A DNA stretch of 64,000 nucleotides from assembly GCF_000008205.1 (NCBI RefSeq), contig NC_007295.1:434001-498000 (forward strand), written 5' to 3'. Shown piece by piece: positions 9,333-19,749 of the stretch. Origin of the DNA: Mesomycoplasma hyopneumoniae J (GTDB lineage Bacteria > Bacillota_I > Bacilli_A > Mycoplasmatales > Metamycoplasmataceae). The first letter of the stretch is position 1; the number at the start of each line of letters is the position of its first letter. The notes beneath the pieces are model-generated. The model searched no databases. It was not told the origin of the DNA and worked only from the letters and a program-made list of their open reading frames with translations. A program made the translations under genes and the position numbers.

Positions 9333-11444
9333 ATGAAGTATCTTAAGAAAAATAAGCAGAAAGTTAAATTATCCTATAAATTTAGGCGTTTTTTCCTAAC
9401 CAGCGCACTTAGTTTTGCTCCCTTGGCTTTAGTTGCAAGTTGTGTTAATAATTCCCGATTTGATTCAAATGAGGATAATAAATTAGTTTTTGGTCATACT
9501 TTTTCATCTTCAGGAAAAGAAGCAAAAGCACTTGAGAAAATTATTGAAGTCTGGAATAAAACTGCAACTAATCAAAAAGATTTTATCAAAATGGAAGCAC
9601 AATATTTCCAGAATGGCTATAATGGATCAGCGGCTTCGATTACAAACTTTTTACAGACAAAAGATCGGATAAAACTGCCAAATATTGTCACAAATTATCC
9701 TTCACTTCTGGCAATAGTTAATAAATATTCAATGACTTTTCCGCTTGTTAAAGATTTTAGTTCTAATCAAGAACCACAAGATGAAAATGAAAAAGCAATA
9801 AAAAAGTTCCTAAAAGAGCAAGGAATTTCTGATTTCCTTGAAATTAATAAAGAAGTTCCTTTCCTTGATACAAAGGGAGTTTATACCCTTCCATTTGGAA
9901 AATCAACTGAAGTTCTTACAATTAATAAAGTTTTGTTTGGTTGAATGATTAATAAAGCACTTGCTGATCCAAAAAAGCCAGCAAAAATTAAAGAAGAAGA
10001 TAAACCTTATTTTGCCGAATTTCAAAAATTAGCCAAGGAAAAAACTGGTGATATTAAGGAAATTGAAAGAATCTGAAAAAAATATGTCTCAGATGATCAA
10101 GGACTTGCAGGCTATGAATTTCGCCGATCCGATCTTGAAAATTTTACTGACCTACAGAAATTATCATCACGAATTCTTCGTTCTTTTCCAGAGGCCCTTT
10201 CAGGAGGATCCACTGATTCGGCAAAATCAGTTTTAGGAATTGATAATCAAGCAACGCTAGTTTTTGCTCTTGCCAGATCAGTTTCAGAAGGTAATCGATC
10301 ACAGGAAGTTACCGTTCTTGATAGGCAAAAGAATTTAATTGATTATATATCTTTTATAGATAAACCTGATTCAATTAGATATAAAAATTTAGAAAAAATT
10401 TTTAATTTATTAAGCCAAGGGATAAAAGATCGCTCAATTTATTATACATCTGCAGGGGAGTATAATTCAACTTTTTTCCGGAATCATCAGCAAGTTTTCT
10501 CAATTGGTTCAACTTCAGGCTATTTCCATAATTTTGTCAAACCAACAGCGACAAATTATCAAATCGGCTTTAACAAAAATGATGGTCTTAAGTCAGTTTA
10601 TAGCGTTAGCTATCCCAAATTTAGCGCAATTGTATCACTTGAAGATCTCAAGGATATAACCAAAGATCTAGAAATAACAGCAACCGATGGTAGCTCTAAA
10701 TTAAAAATTGATGCTAAATTTTTAGGAAAACTCAAAGAATATGCACAGCAAAATCCAGTTAAAAAAGTGTTTTATTTTACTGATCGATCAGAAAAACCTT
10801 CAGGTATCTTCGAAAAAGATTATATTGTTTTAGGCAAATACAAAAATGATAAAAATGAAGAATTTAATGGCCTTGTAATTCCAACTTATACAGAACTCTA
10901 TAAAAATTCTGGATCAAATGCCCTTAATGATGATGAACTTGCACTTGAAGCCCCACCGCATAAATTCGATGCAAATAGTAAAATCACCCCCATTGTCGCC
11001 CAAGGTCCTGATCTAATTTTTATTCATTCAACTGAAAAAGAAGATAAAGCCGCAAAAGCTTTTGTTAAATGACTTTTGACAGAAAAAATAGTCTTTGAGG
11101 AAAATAGTCAGGAAAAAATGACTCCGCTTGAGTATTTTGCCAGAGCAACCTCATATTTATTGCCAATAAAATCAACGCTTGATAAAACCCATTTTAGTCC
11201 AAAAAATAGATCTCAGAAATTCATACTTGACCAATTTAGTAAATTTCTTAATGCTGATTCAAAAGGAAAATATTCGCTTGTCTATGATAATGCCGATGCA
11301 AATGCTTCATCCTTCCGTGAATCACTAGATTCTTCAGTTGCCCAGATGCAATCATTAAAAGCAAGTGATGGAAAAGTGCGTAGTTTTAAAGAGTTTTTAG
11401 AAAAACTAGAGGGAAATTTAGGTCCTGCTTTTAAATCAAAATAA
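9333..11444 (+). CDS. large solute-binding-type lipoprotein, second of tandem pair
   Basis: A 703-residue paralogue of the preceding gene. Signal peptide with lipobox LALVASC, then LVFGHTFSSSGKEAKALEKI, the usual opening of an extracellular solute-binding protein family 1 fold, and a late IIVAQGPDLIFIHS-like block with FVKW. The ATG at 9333 is favoured because GGAGAAAA precedes it; an upstream in-frame ATG at 9318 lacks an RBS. It follows the first lipoprotein by 20 bases and precedes the nuclease by 26, so one operon. Two different binding proteins for one transporter suggests either broad ligand range or separate capture steps. Confidence 0.78.
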
Positions 11445-11470
11445 GCAAATTATTTAGTTTTTTAAAAATT

Positions 11471-12403
11471 ATGAAAAAATTTATAAAAAAATTACTTTTT
11501 AGTTCAAGTGCAATAATTTTGTCACCTTTATTTTTTATTTCTTGTTATCAAAATGAAGCAACTCGTTTATACCAAGAAGCCCAAAAATACTATAAAATAC
11601 GTGATTTTTTAAAAAATCCCTTTAATGATTTATTTGATCAACAAAGTGATTATGCAAAAGATATTGCAAAATTTTTAGATCAAAATTATCAATGAACTCA
11701 ACAAGATAAACTAAAATTTAAAGATGATAAATTACCTGATCAACAATATTTTGATAAAATATTAGCCGAAATTGTTGAATGAAAAGATGGAGATACTGTC
11801 ATATTAAAATCACTTAATTCTGAAAAACTTCCGCAACTTTTTAGCGTTCGACTTGAAAGTATCGATACTCCCGAAACTGGAATGATTAACAAAGATGGTA
11901 AATACGAAAAAACTAGCGGAGTTGAAGCAAAATTCGCTAATAAAGCAACTGAATTTGCCAAAAAAATACTGCCTGTAAAAGCAAAAGTTTATTTTGTTTT
12001 TCATAAAACTGGCCCATCACGTTCTTATGAGCGTTATGTTGGTAGCATTTTTTTCGGCCATGATGAATTTTATAAAAATTATTCCCTTGAAATTGTCAAA
12101 GCTGGTCTTGCAGCTCCAATTCTCCATAGTGGATTTAGCGCAATAAATGATCCAACGACAATTTATTCATATCTTTCGATCAAACAAGCATCAGCGCTTG
12201 AGAATGCAATTAATAAAAAATTCGGCGTTTTTGAGGGAATAAGGGATAAGAAATTTAATTCAATTACTCAAGTTCTTGAAGAAATATGGAAGACCCGAGG
12301 TCTCCCCCCGATTAGTAATTTTTTAGTTTTAGGAGATAAAAATAAGAATAAAAATGTTGTTGACTGGTATGAATTTGGTCGAGAATTAAAGGAAAAAAAA
12401 TAA
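11471..12403 (+). CDS. surface thermonuclease-family lipoprotein (Mhp379-like)
   Basis: A 310-residue lipoprotein (lipobox FFISC) with a staphylococcal-nuclease domain from about residue 95 to 230. Key residues are present: Asp in WKDGDTVIL, then R, D, T and E in VRLESIDTPET (equivalent to Arg35, Asp40, Thr41, Glu43 of S. aureus nuclease) and an arginine in SYERYVGSIFF (Arg87 position). It should cut DNA and RNA with calcium at the cell surface. It matches, in type and context, the characterised M. hyopneumoniae membrane nuclease Mhp379, which lies beside ABC transporter genes. TGA-Trp at 11693 and 11779. Likely feeds the adjacent importer with nucleotides or oligonucleotides. Confidence 0.88.
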
Positions 12404-12416
12404 AAAACGGAAAAAA

Positions 12417-14594
12417 ATGAAAAAAGATAATGAAAATCTAGACTACCAAAATGCTGATTTTGAATATGAAATTAAAAAAATTCGGCAGGCGGCCGAAAAT
12501 CGTTATAAGTCAAAATCTTTGATTCCAGCAATTGAAATCAAAGATCTAACCATTGATTTTGGTGAAACACTTGCAGTTGATAAGGCTAATCTTAAAATTT
12601 TTAAAGGTGAACTTGTCACCCTTTTAGGGCCTTCAGGGTCTGGAAAAACAACGATTTTAAACGCAATTGCCGGGCTTTTAAAACCCACTTCGGGCCAGAT
12701 TATTTTTAATGGGGATGATGTAACTAGAAAATCACCTCAGCAAAGAAAAATTGGACTTGTTTTTCAAAATTATGCCCTTTATCCGCATTTAAATGTTTTT
12801 GGAAACATCGCTTTTTCACTTCATAATGACCCAAGATGAAAACAACGAGCCCTTGAAAAATCTATGCACGCCCAGGTAAATGCTAATTCGATTGTTTTAG
12901 CAAAAAATGGCGCTTCCCTTGAAGAACTTGAAAAGTATAAGGCACTTTTATTTGATTATTTTAATGTTTATCGCCAGTTAGAGCATGACTATAGCGAGCT
13001 TAAAACTGAAATGTATCTTGGCCTAAACCAGCTCAAATCAGATTATATTTTAATTGATGCCCATAAACAATCAGAAATTAAAAATCTAACAATTGATTTT
13101 CTAAAACTAGGTAGATCAGCATCAATTTTTTGAGCAATTTTAAAGAAAATTTTCAAGAAAAATCAAAGTGAAATCTGCCCAATCCAACAGGCAATTTCTT
13201 ATCGGAAAGCTTATAAATTAAAGCTAAAAAAAATCAGAGAAAAAGCAAAGGCTGATAAAAAGGACTATAAAAACCGAATTATTCAGGAAAAATATGCAAT
13301 TAAATATGCCCCTGAATTAGTCAAAGCCCGTAAAATTTTTCTTGAAGAAAAATCACAATTATTTGAAAAATTAGAAAATCTTGAAAATTTATATAAAAAA
13401 TTTAAATTAAATGCGAAGTTAGAATTAACAAAAATCAAAAAAGGTTATAAAAAATTTCGTACTAAAACGAAACTAAAAGATGAAGAATCACTAAATCTTG
13501 ACTATCAAGAACAAATTGAAGCCTTCAATTTTCAAAAAAAAGAAAAAGAATTATGATTTAAAACCCAAATTCAAACCGAAAAAGCATTAATTAAAAATGA
13601 GAAAAAACTCGAAAAACTAGAGCAAAATTACATTGAAAACAAGAAAAAATTTCTAGAAAATAACAGAGCTGAATCACCAAACTTATTACTTTTAAAATCA
13701 CTTAAACAAAAAATTAAAAGTTATAAAGCCCAAACTTTAAAACGGTTTTTAGAATGAGAAAAAAACCTGATTAGTAAATTTTCCCTTAATATCGAAAAAT
13801 TATCAGAAGCTGAACTAAAAGAATATCAGGAATATAAATCAAAAAATATTTCGATTAAGGAAGCAATAAATCAGGCCGTACTTCAGACAGCCGAAAAAGT
13901 TGAAATCACCAAAAATCTGGCTAAAAAACCGACAAAATTATCAGGAGGTCAGCAACAAAGAGTTGCAATCGCCCGTGGAATCGTCCGTCATCCTGATATT
14001 TTATTAATGGATGAGCCACTTTCAAATTTAGATGCAAAACTGCGAGTCCAAACAAGGCAATGAATTAGAAAAATCCAGACAGAAATCGGGATTACAACTG
14101 TTTTTGTTACCCACGACCAAGAAGAGGCAATGTCAATTTCAGATAGAATAATTTGTATGTCAACTGGTTATATTCAACAAATCGGGACTCCAACTGAGTT
14201 ATATCATAAACCTAAAAATGAATTTGTTGCTTCTTTTTTAGGTGTTCCAGAAATGAATATTTTTGATGCTTTCTATGATCAAAAAAGTAAACGCGTTGTT
14301 ATTGACAATCAAGTAATTTACGAGAATTTAGAAAATTATCCCTATGAAAAAATCAGAGCCGGAATTCGCGCTGAGCATCTAATTGAAGATGCAAATGGCA
14401 ATTTTTTTGGAAAAATTGCTGCAATTGAATATCTCGGAAAAGATATCCAAGGGAAAATTGAAATTACAAATTTAGGTCTTTTTTCGATTATTTTAAAGAA
14501 AAAACCAACCTATGAAATCGGCGAAATTATCCAGTTTAGCTTTAAAAATGGCAAATTACATTTATTTGATTATCAAACAAGGGAAAGGATCTAA
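12417..14594 (+). CDS. ABC importer ATPase with giant coiled-coil insertion
   Basis: A 725-residue relative of MsmK/UgpC ATPases, about twice the usual 350-380. Residues 40-140 carry Walker [10 protein letters not shown] and the Q-loop [13 protein letters not shown]. Residues about 142-480 are an insertion very rich in Lys, Glu and Leu with heptad-like spacing, probably a long coiled coil. The fold then resumes: [14 protein letters not shown] near 508, Walker [20 protein letters not shown], and a C-terminal TOBE-like regulatory domain (AGIRAEHL). It sits between the nuclease and the permeases (TAATG overlap with the next gene). The insertion position, between the Q-loop and signature, lies in the helical subdomain. 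Confidence 0.88.
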
Positions 14595-15604
14595 TGAATT
14601 TTATCAGCGGTTTTTTTTATAAAAGGCGGATTCGCAAATCGCGTTTAGAACTAGGGATTCTCGATCAAAAACACCCGTTTTGAAAGCCTTTTTTGGTGCT
14701 TTTACCTTCAATTTTAGTAATTTTTTTATTTACCTTTCTGCCTTTTCTTTATTCAATTTCAAAATCTTTAACAATTGAGATCAACCATAATATCGCCGGA
14801 AATACCCGTTTTGGCTTTGATAATTTCATTGATTTGATCACAATTGATAAAAATTTTCATTATGCAATTAGAAATTCAGTTGTCTATTCAATTCTAGCCC
14901 TTCCTTTTGGTCTAATTATTAGTTTGATAATTGCATCAGCAATTGCTTCCTTGCACCGAAAATATGCCCGTGGATTTTGACAGACGATTTTTTTTATGCC
15001 CTATGTAACCTCAGGAATTGCGATTTCAGTTGCATTTGGTTATATTTTTGATAGTGAAACTGGTTTTATTAACAAACTTTTTGGTATTTCAACTAGATGA
15101 CTAAATTCGGGCAATCCCGGTTCGCTGCATGCACTTTTTGTGGTCTTGATCTCGGGAATCTGACGTAGTCTTGCTTTTGAAGTTCTAATCCTAACAACCG
15201 CAATGTTATCAGTAAATCCAACACTTTATAAGGCAGCAGCAATCGATGGCGCCTCACCGATTCGACAGTTTTTCAAAATCACTTTACCTACAGTTTCAAA
15301 GACAATAAATTTTTTGATCACAATTGGAATCATCGGCGGAATTAAGGTATTTCCGGTCGGAATTTTCCCAAATGAGACCGAAGCAATTACAAATGGAGGA
15401 TCAACTTTGCTTGTCTATATTTATAAAAATGTCCGCGGAACGCCTAATTTTGCCCAGGCAGGAACATTAGCAATCTACCTTTTTATTTTCGGAATTGCCC
15501 TTTCTATAACAGTAAAAAAATTTTTAAATGGGATATTTTGAATATCTAATAAAATTTCGGAGAGATATGTTTATTCTAAGATTAAAAATTCGCAAATTCA
15601 TTAG
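14594..15604 (+). CDS. ABC importer permease (MalF/UgpA type)
   Basis: A 336-residue permease with about six membrane spans. The cytoplasmic EAA loop is clear: MLSVNPTLYKAAAIDGASPI then RQFFKITLPTV, with the conserved G at the expected place. The N-terminal 30 residues are a basic cytoplasmic tail. It starts in a TAATG overlap with the ATPase stop, and its 3' end overlaps the second permease by up to 77 bases in another frame. TGA-Trp codons at 14680, 14978 and elsewhere. Partner of the downstream permease in one heterodimeric channel. Confidence 0.88.
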
Positions 15605-16532
15605 CGATCGCAAAACTGCAAGAGTTATTGAAAACATTAATTCCCAGGTCAAAAATGATAATTTAATTAGTGCAATTTTTAATTTTATCTTTAAATTTAT
15701 AGTACTTTTTGTTTTTGGTATCTTCATTATTTTCCCTTTTTATTTTATGTTTGTCTATGCTTTAGCCCCCGAAGATCAGATTCTTGATACCCGGGTTCCG
15801 GTTTTTTGACCTAATCAATTTACCTGGGATAATTTTACAAAAGCTGCTCAGTCTGGTTATTTTAAAGCCCTTGGAATTACTGCGAGTGTATCTTTAATTG
15901 CCGTTGTTGGAAAAGTATTTTTTTCAATGACTTTTGGTTATGCATTTTCTTTAAGAAAATGACGATTTAAACAGTTATCCTGAGCCATTTTCTTATCAAT
16001 TTTAGTTCTTCCCGAGACAGCTTTAATAATTGGCCAGTATCGAATTATGGTAATGCTTGGTTGAAATGATGGGTTTCAGTCAATTTTTGCCCTAACAGCC
16101 CCATTTATTGCCTCAGTTTTCTCTGGTCTAATGTTCCGTCAAGCCTTTGAAGAAATTCCCGATCGGATCAAGGAAGCCTCAATGGTTGATGGCTGTTCAC
16201 GAATTCGCTACTTTTTTAAAGTCGCAATTCCAATGGTAAGTCCAACAATTTGAACTGTCGGAATTCTAACAGCATTAGCCGCCTGAAATGCGACATCCTG
16301 ACCACTTGTGATTCTCCAGTCAAATTCGGCAAATGTTCAAACTTTAAATATCTGATTGCTCCAAAAAGTTGGTGTTGCTGATGAGACAATGCAAGTACCA
16401 GGAGGATATTTTAAAAACATCCGGATGGCCGGAGCGCTTTTGGCGGTTTTGCCAATGTTTATCGTCTATTTTGTTTTTAGATCAAGAATTATGAAGGCAG
16501 TTTCCCGTCAAGAATCAACAGTGAAAGGTTAA
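15528..16532 (+). CDS. ABC importer permease (MalG/UgpE type)
   Basis: A permease of 334 residues (from ATG 15528) or 321 (from ATG 15567, which has GGAGAG just before it and may be the real start). Six membrane spans; EAA loop RQAFEEIPDRIKEASMVDGC then SRIRYFFKVAIP is typical of the second sugar-type permease. Ends SRIMKAVSRQESTVKG. It overlaps the previous gene, so the two are translationally coupled. With the ATPase and lipoproteins it completes an importer. Ligand unknown; association with the nuclease suggests nucleic-acid breakdown products. Confidence 0.86.
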
Positions 16533-16535
16533 ATT

Positions 16536-16703
16536 ATGCTTAATTTTAAAGGATTTTTCAAAAAACAGAAGCAAAAAATTAATCTTTTATTTCAGTCAGG
16601 ATTTATTTGGTTTTCGATGATTAGCGGCCTTGTTTTTACCGGACTAATTATTTGAGGAATTATTTATTTTTTTCAACAAGCTTTTACTGATGGATTTTTA
16701 TAA
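16536..16703 (+). CDS. 55-residue single-span membrane protein
   Basis: It begins three bases after the permease stop, so it belongs to the operon. It opens MLNFKGFFKKQKQKINLLFQ (basic, cytoplasmic), then has one span (WFSMISGLVFTGLIIWGII) and a short outside tail. TGA reads as Trp once. Its position and coupling favour a real gene, perhaps a small accessory subunit of the transporter. No family is recognised. Confidence 0.6.
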
Positions 16704-16729
16704 GCAAAAATTATTGAAGAACTTTGTTA

Positions 16730-16768
16730 TATTTTTCCTAATTTAATATTTCTAAATTAGGAAAAATA
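16730..16768 (+). terminator. hairpin after importer operon
   Basis: TATTTTTCCTAATTTA (16730-16745) pairs perfectly with 16753-16768 over 16 bp. There is no long T run on the plus side, but it is the first strong hairpin after the operon. Confidence 0.55.
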
Positions 16769-16793
16769 ATATTAAAGAAATTATTTAAATATT

Positions 16794-16827
16794 AAAAAAG
16801 TTGACTAAATTTAGTCAACTTTTTTTA
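16794..16827. terminator. bidirectional terminator between convergent operons
   Basis: The palindrome GTTGACTAAATTTAGTCAAC (16799-16818) is flanked by A6 and T7, so it works in both directions: for the importer operon on plus and the P102/P97 operon on minus. Confidence 0.85.
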
Positions 16828-16863
16828 ATAAATTAGGAATAAATAATCTGTTTTTTAAATTTT

Positions 16864-19737
16864 TTATTCCATATATTCGCTAAGGAATTTTTCAAGGATA
16901 TTATTATATTTTTGATTATCTTTTGGTTTATCAAAGAGGGCAAAACCTTTTAGTGTTATTCCGGTTGGTTTTCTACTATCATCTTGTTGTTCTTTGTCAA
17001 TATTTTCTTGATTGTTGCTTTTTGTTGTACCTAAAGTTAGATTTTTAGCTAGATCGAGATTTTGAAATTGGCTCTCAATTTTGGCTTTTCAGCTAAAAAT
17101 TTCCTTTTTCCCTTTTTGATAATCACTTGAAAAAAGCTTCATTTTAAGGTATTTTTCTGCATTTTCGCTTTCAACTGTTGCAACCAGAACCATTGTAGCA
17201 GCCGGAGCATTGAGGAAATCATGTGATTTATCTGATTGATTTTTAGGATAAAGCGCAACTTTATTATGTTGAAGAAGTTGTAAAAGGAAATCATGAACAT
17301 CTTGATAAGTTCCGTTAAAAGTTTTTTGCAGCCCACCTGAGGCATCGGTCCATTTTAATTGATTTTTATTATTTTGCTCTACCTTTTCAAAATCAGCACC
17401 AATTTTATTAAACCCGGTTAGTAATATTTCTGGTTCGATTAATAAACTGAATTTTGAACTAGAATTATCACTTGCGCTTAATAGAAAATATCTTAAAAGT
17501 GATCTTCGTGATAATTTAGTGGGTTTAAAGGCATAAAAAATTGTCTTACCCTCATCAAGTTTAAGATTTTTTGATTGTTCTTGACTTGAGTTTTCAAGAC
17601 TTATTCCACCTTCAGCTAAATAAATACCGGCTTGATCTAGATGTACTTTTTGCTGCGATTTATTTGAAGGTTCTGGATTTACCTTAAATTTTAAATTCGG
17701 ATTATTTAGTGCACTAATCGATGCAAGTACTGGTTTATTTTGATATTTTTCGGTTGTTGTAGTTATATTTGATCGTCAATCAAGGAATAAATCGGTATTT
17801 GTACTTTGGACTAATGCTTGATAAGCTTTATTATCAGGGGCAACTTTGTCAATTTTGATCTCAAGTGTTTCTTTTGTTATTCCTTCAACTTTTAGTTCTA
17901 ATTTTAAAATAAATTTATCCCGATAAAAAGTTGATAAATATAATAAAGTGTTTGTCGGGAAACTAGTTTTTTCTAAATTTTCAAAAAGTTTAGATAAGTA
18001 AGTTCCACCATTTTCTGCCTGGATTGTTTTAGTTTCAACTTTTGGTACTTGTTCACTTTGATCAGTTTGTTCACTTTGGGAATCTTTACTTGATTTTTCT
18101 TCTTTTGCTTGACCTTTTTCCTGACTTTCTTGTTGTTTTACCTCTTCATTAAATAAAACTGCACCAACTTTTTGCATTTTACCATTTGGTGGAGCCATTT
18201 TTGTTTCTAATTTTTCATTTTTACTTGTTGAAAAATTAAGAAAATCAAATAAAGGACTCATTTTTTTAGTAATTCCCTTAAGTTCAAGGGGTTTATTTAA
18301 AAGATGGGCAATTTTTGTATTAATTGTTGAGGCGAAAACCGTTACTGGAAGATAGCTTTTGACCTCAAGTTTTAAATTATCAAGATTTTTTGCCGTTTTA
18401 GCATCAAATAATTCAAGCGCATTTCGAAAATATCCAGAATAAATTTCTTGTGTTGCATCGTAGTCAAAGTCGAAATTATAATTATATTGTTTATCTTGAG
18501 TCAAATTTAGACCTGCAGGAACTTGATCATTTACTAAAAAAGTTCCTTCTAATTTTAAATTAATAGTTAATAAATTCTTATTCTGACTAACTTTTTCAGG
18601 TTTTTTAACTAAAAAAGCTGCTTTTTTGGCCTCAAAATTAGGAATTAAACCTTTAATATCAGCAAAAAAAGTTGTATTTGGCACTGATTTTTGAATAAAT
18701 CAGGACTCAAATTTAGTTAAATCAAGACTTTTTGGATTAGAAGACAATGAAAATAATTGTGCAATATCTAAGTTATTTTTGGCTAGGTATTTTGAAATTT
18801 CACTATTAAATTCATAGTTTTTCAAAAAACTTGCTAAAAATTTTCCCCCATATTTCTGATTTGTTTTTGGGAGATCAACAAATCTAAGGGGAAAAATTTT
18901 CTCAGTTTTAGCTGTTTTATCATATAAAACCATATTAAGAACAAGCTCATTTTTTTCATCATTTATACTTGCAAAAACTAGTTTATTATCTTTTAGATCC
19001 GGTTTGATTTCAAAATTTTCTGGAAGGATAAAAATTGGTTCAGAATTTAGGCTAAAGGAGGCCCCACCAAATTCGCCAAAAGTTTCATATAAGGCAATTT
19101 TTGAATCAGAAAGTTTATTAAACCGTTTTAGTCAAGCATTATAAAATAAAATTGCTATTTCAGTTGCGGTTTTTCCTTTAAGTGATTCAAGATTTCTAAG
19201 ACTAATTTGGCCAGTGAAATTTTCGGGTAGAAATTGGAAAGCCTTTTCTTGACCTGAGAAATCAAGGTCGAATTTTGCAGTATAATTTATGGTTTTTGAA
19301 TGATTAGTTACATTAAGTCCGATATTTTTTAGCTTATTTTCTTTGATTTCAAACCTGGATTTATTATCAGGGATAACCAATTTAAAACTTAGATCAGGAT
19401 ATTTTTGACTTAGACTACTTAAATCAACTGCATCAGCTAGATCGAAACTATAAGATTTATCAAAGTGAAAATTTAGAGCATCAAAAGCGTTTAGTCGCTT
19501 GGCAAATTTAGGTTTTACCTTTAAATTTGCAACTAATTTATCAAATTCAGCACTATTAAAATTAGTTCTTGAGGTCAAATTTTGTGCTTTTCCAAGATCA
19601 ATGTTATAAGAATTTAGTTCTAGATTATATTTTTCGGCTTGGGATGAAAGTGCATAAGGAATTGTAACAGCAAGACTTATAATTGTACTAATTCCAATAA
19701 TTGAGAAAATTAAATATTTTAGCTTGTTTTTTTTCAT
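16864..19737 (-). CDS. P102-family adhesin/surface protein
   Basis: A 957-residue exported protein. Residues 9-30 form an uncleaved or cleavable hydrophobic signal (YLIFSIIGISTIISLAVTIP) and the rest is extracellular, beta-rich and low in cysteine. A Gln/Ser/Glu/Lys-rich acidic linker (KQQESQEKGQAKEEKSSKDS at about 18066-18125) breaks the middle and could be a processing site, as P97/P102 family proteins are cut on the cell surface. It follows the P97-like gene by 12 bases with AAAGGAG as RBS, the same order as P97-P102 in M. hyopneumoniae. Assignment is by order, size, signal and composition. Confidence 0.75.
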
Positions 19738-19749
19738 TTTTTCTCCTTT

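Noticed and set aside
17139-17345. Short minus-strand frame within the P102-like gene
   Set aside because: Wrong frame relative to the 957-residue protein; a shadow.
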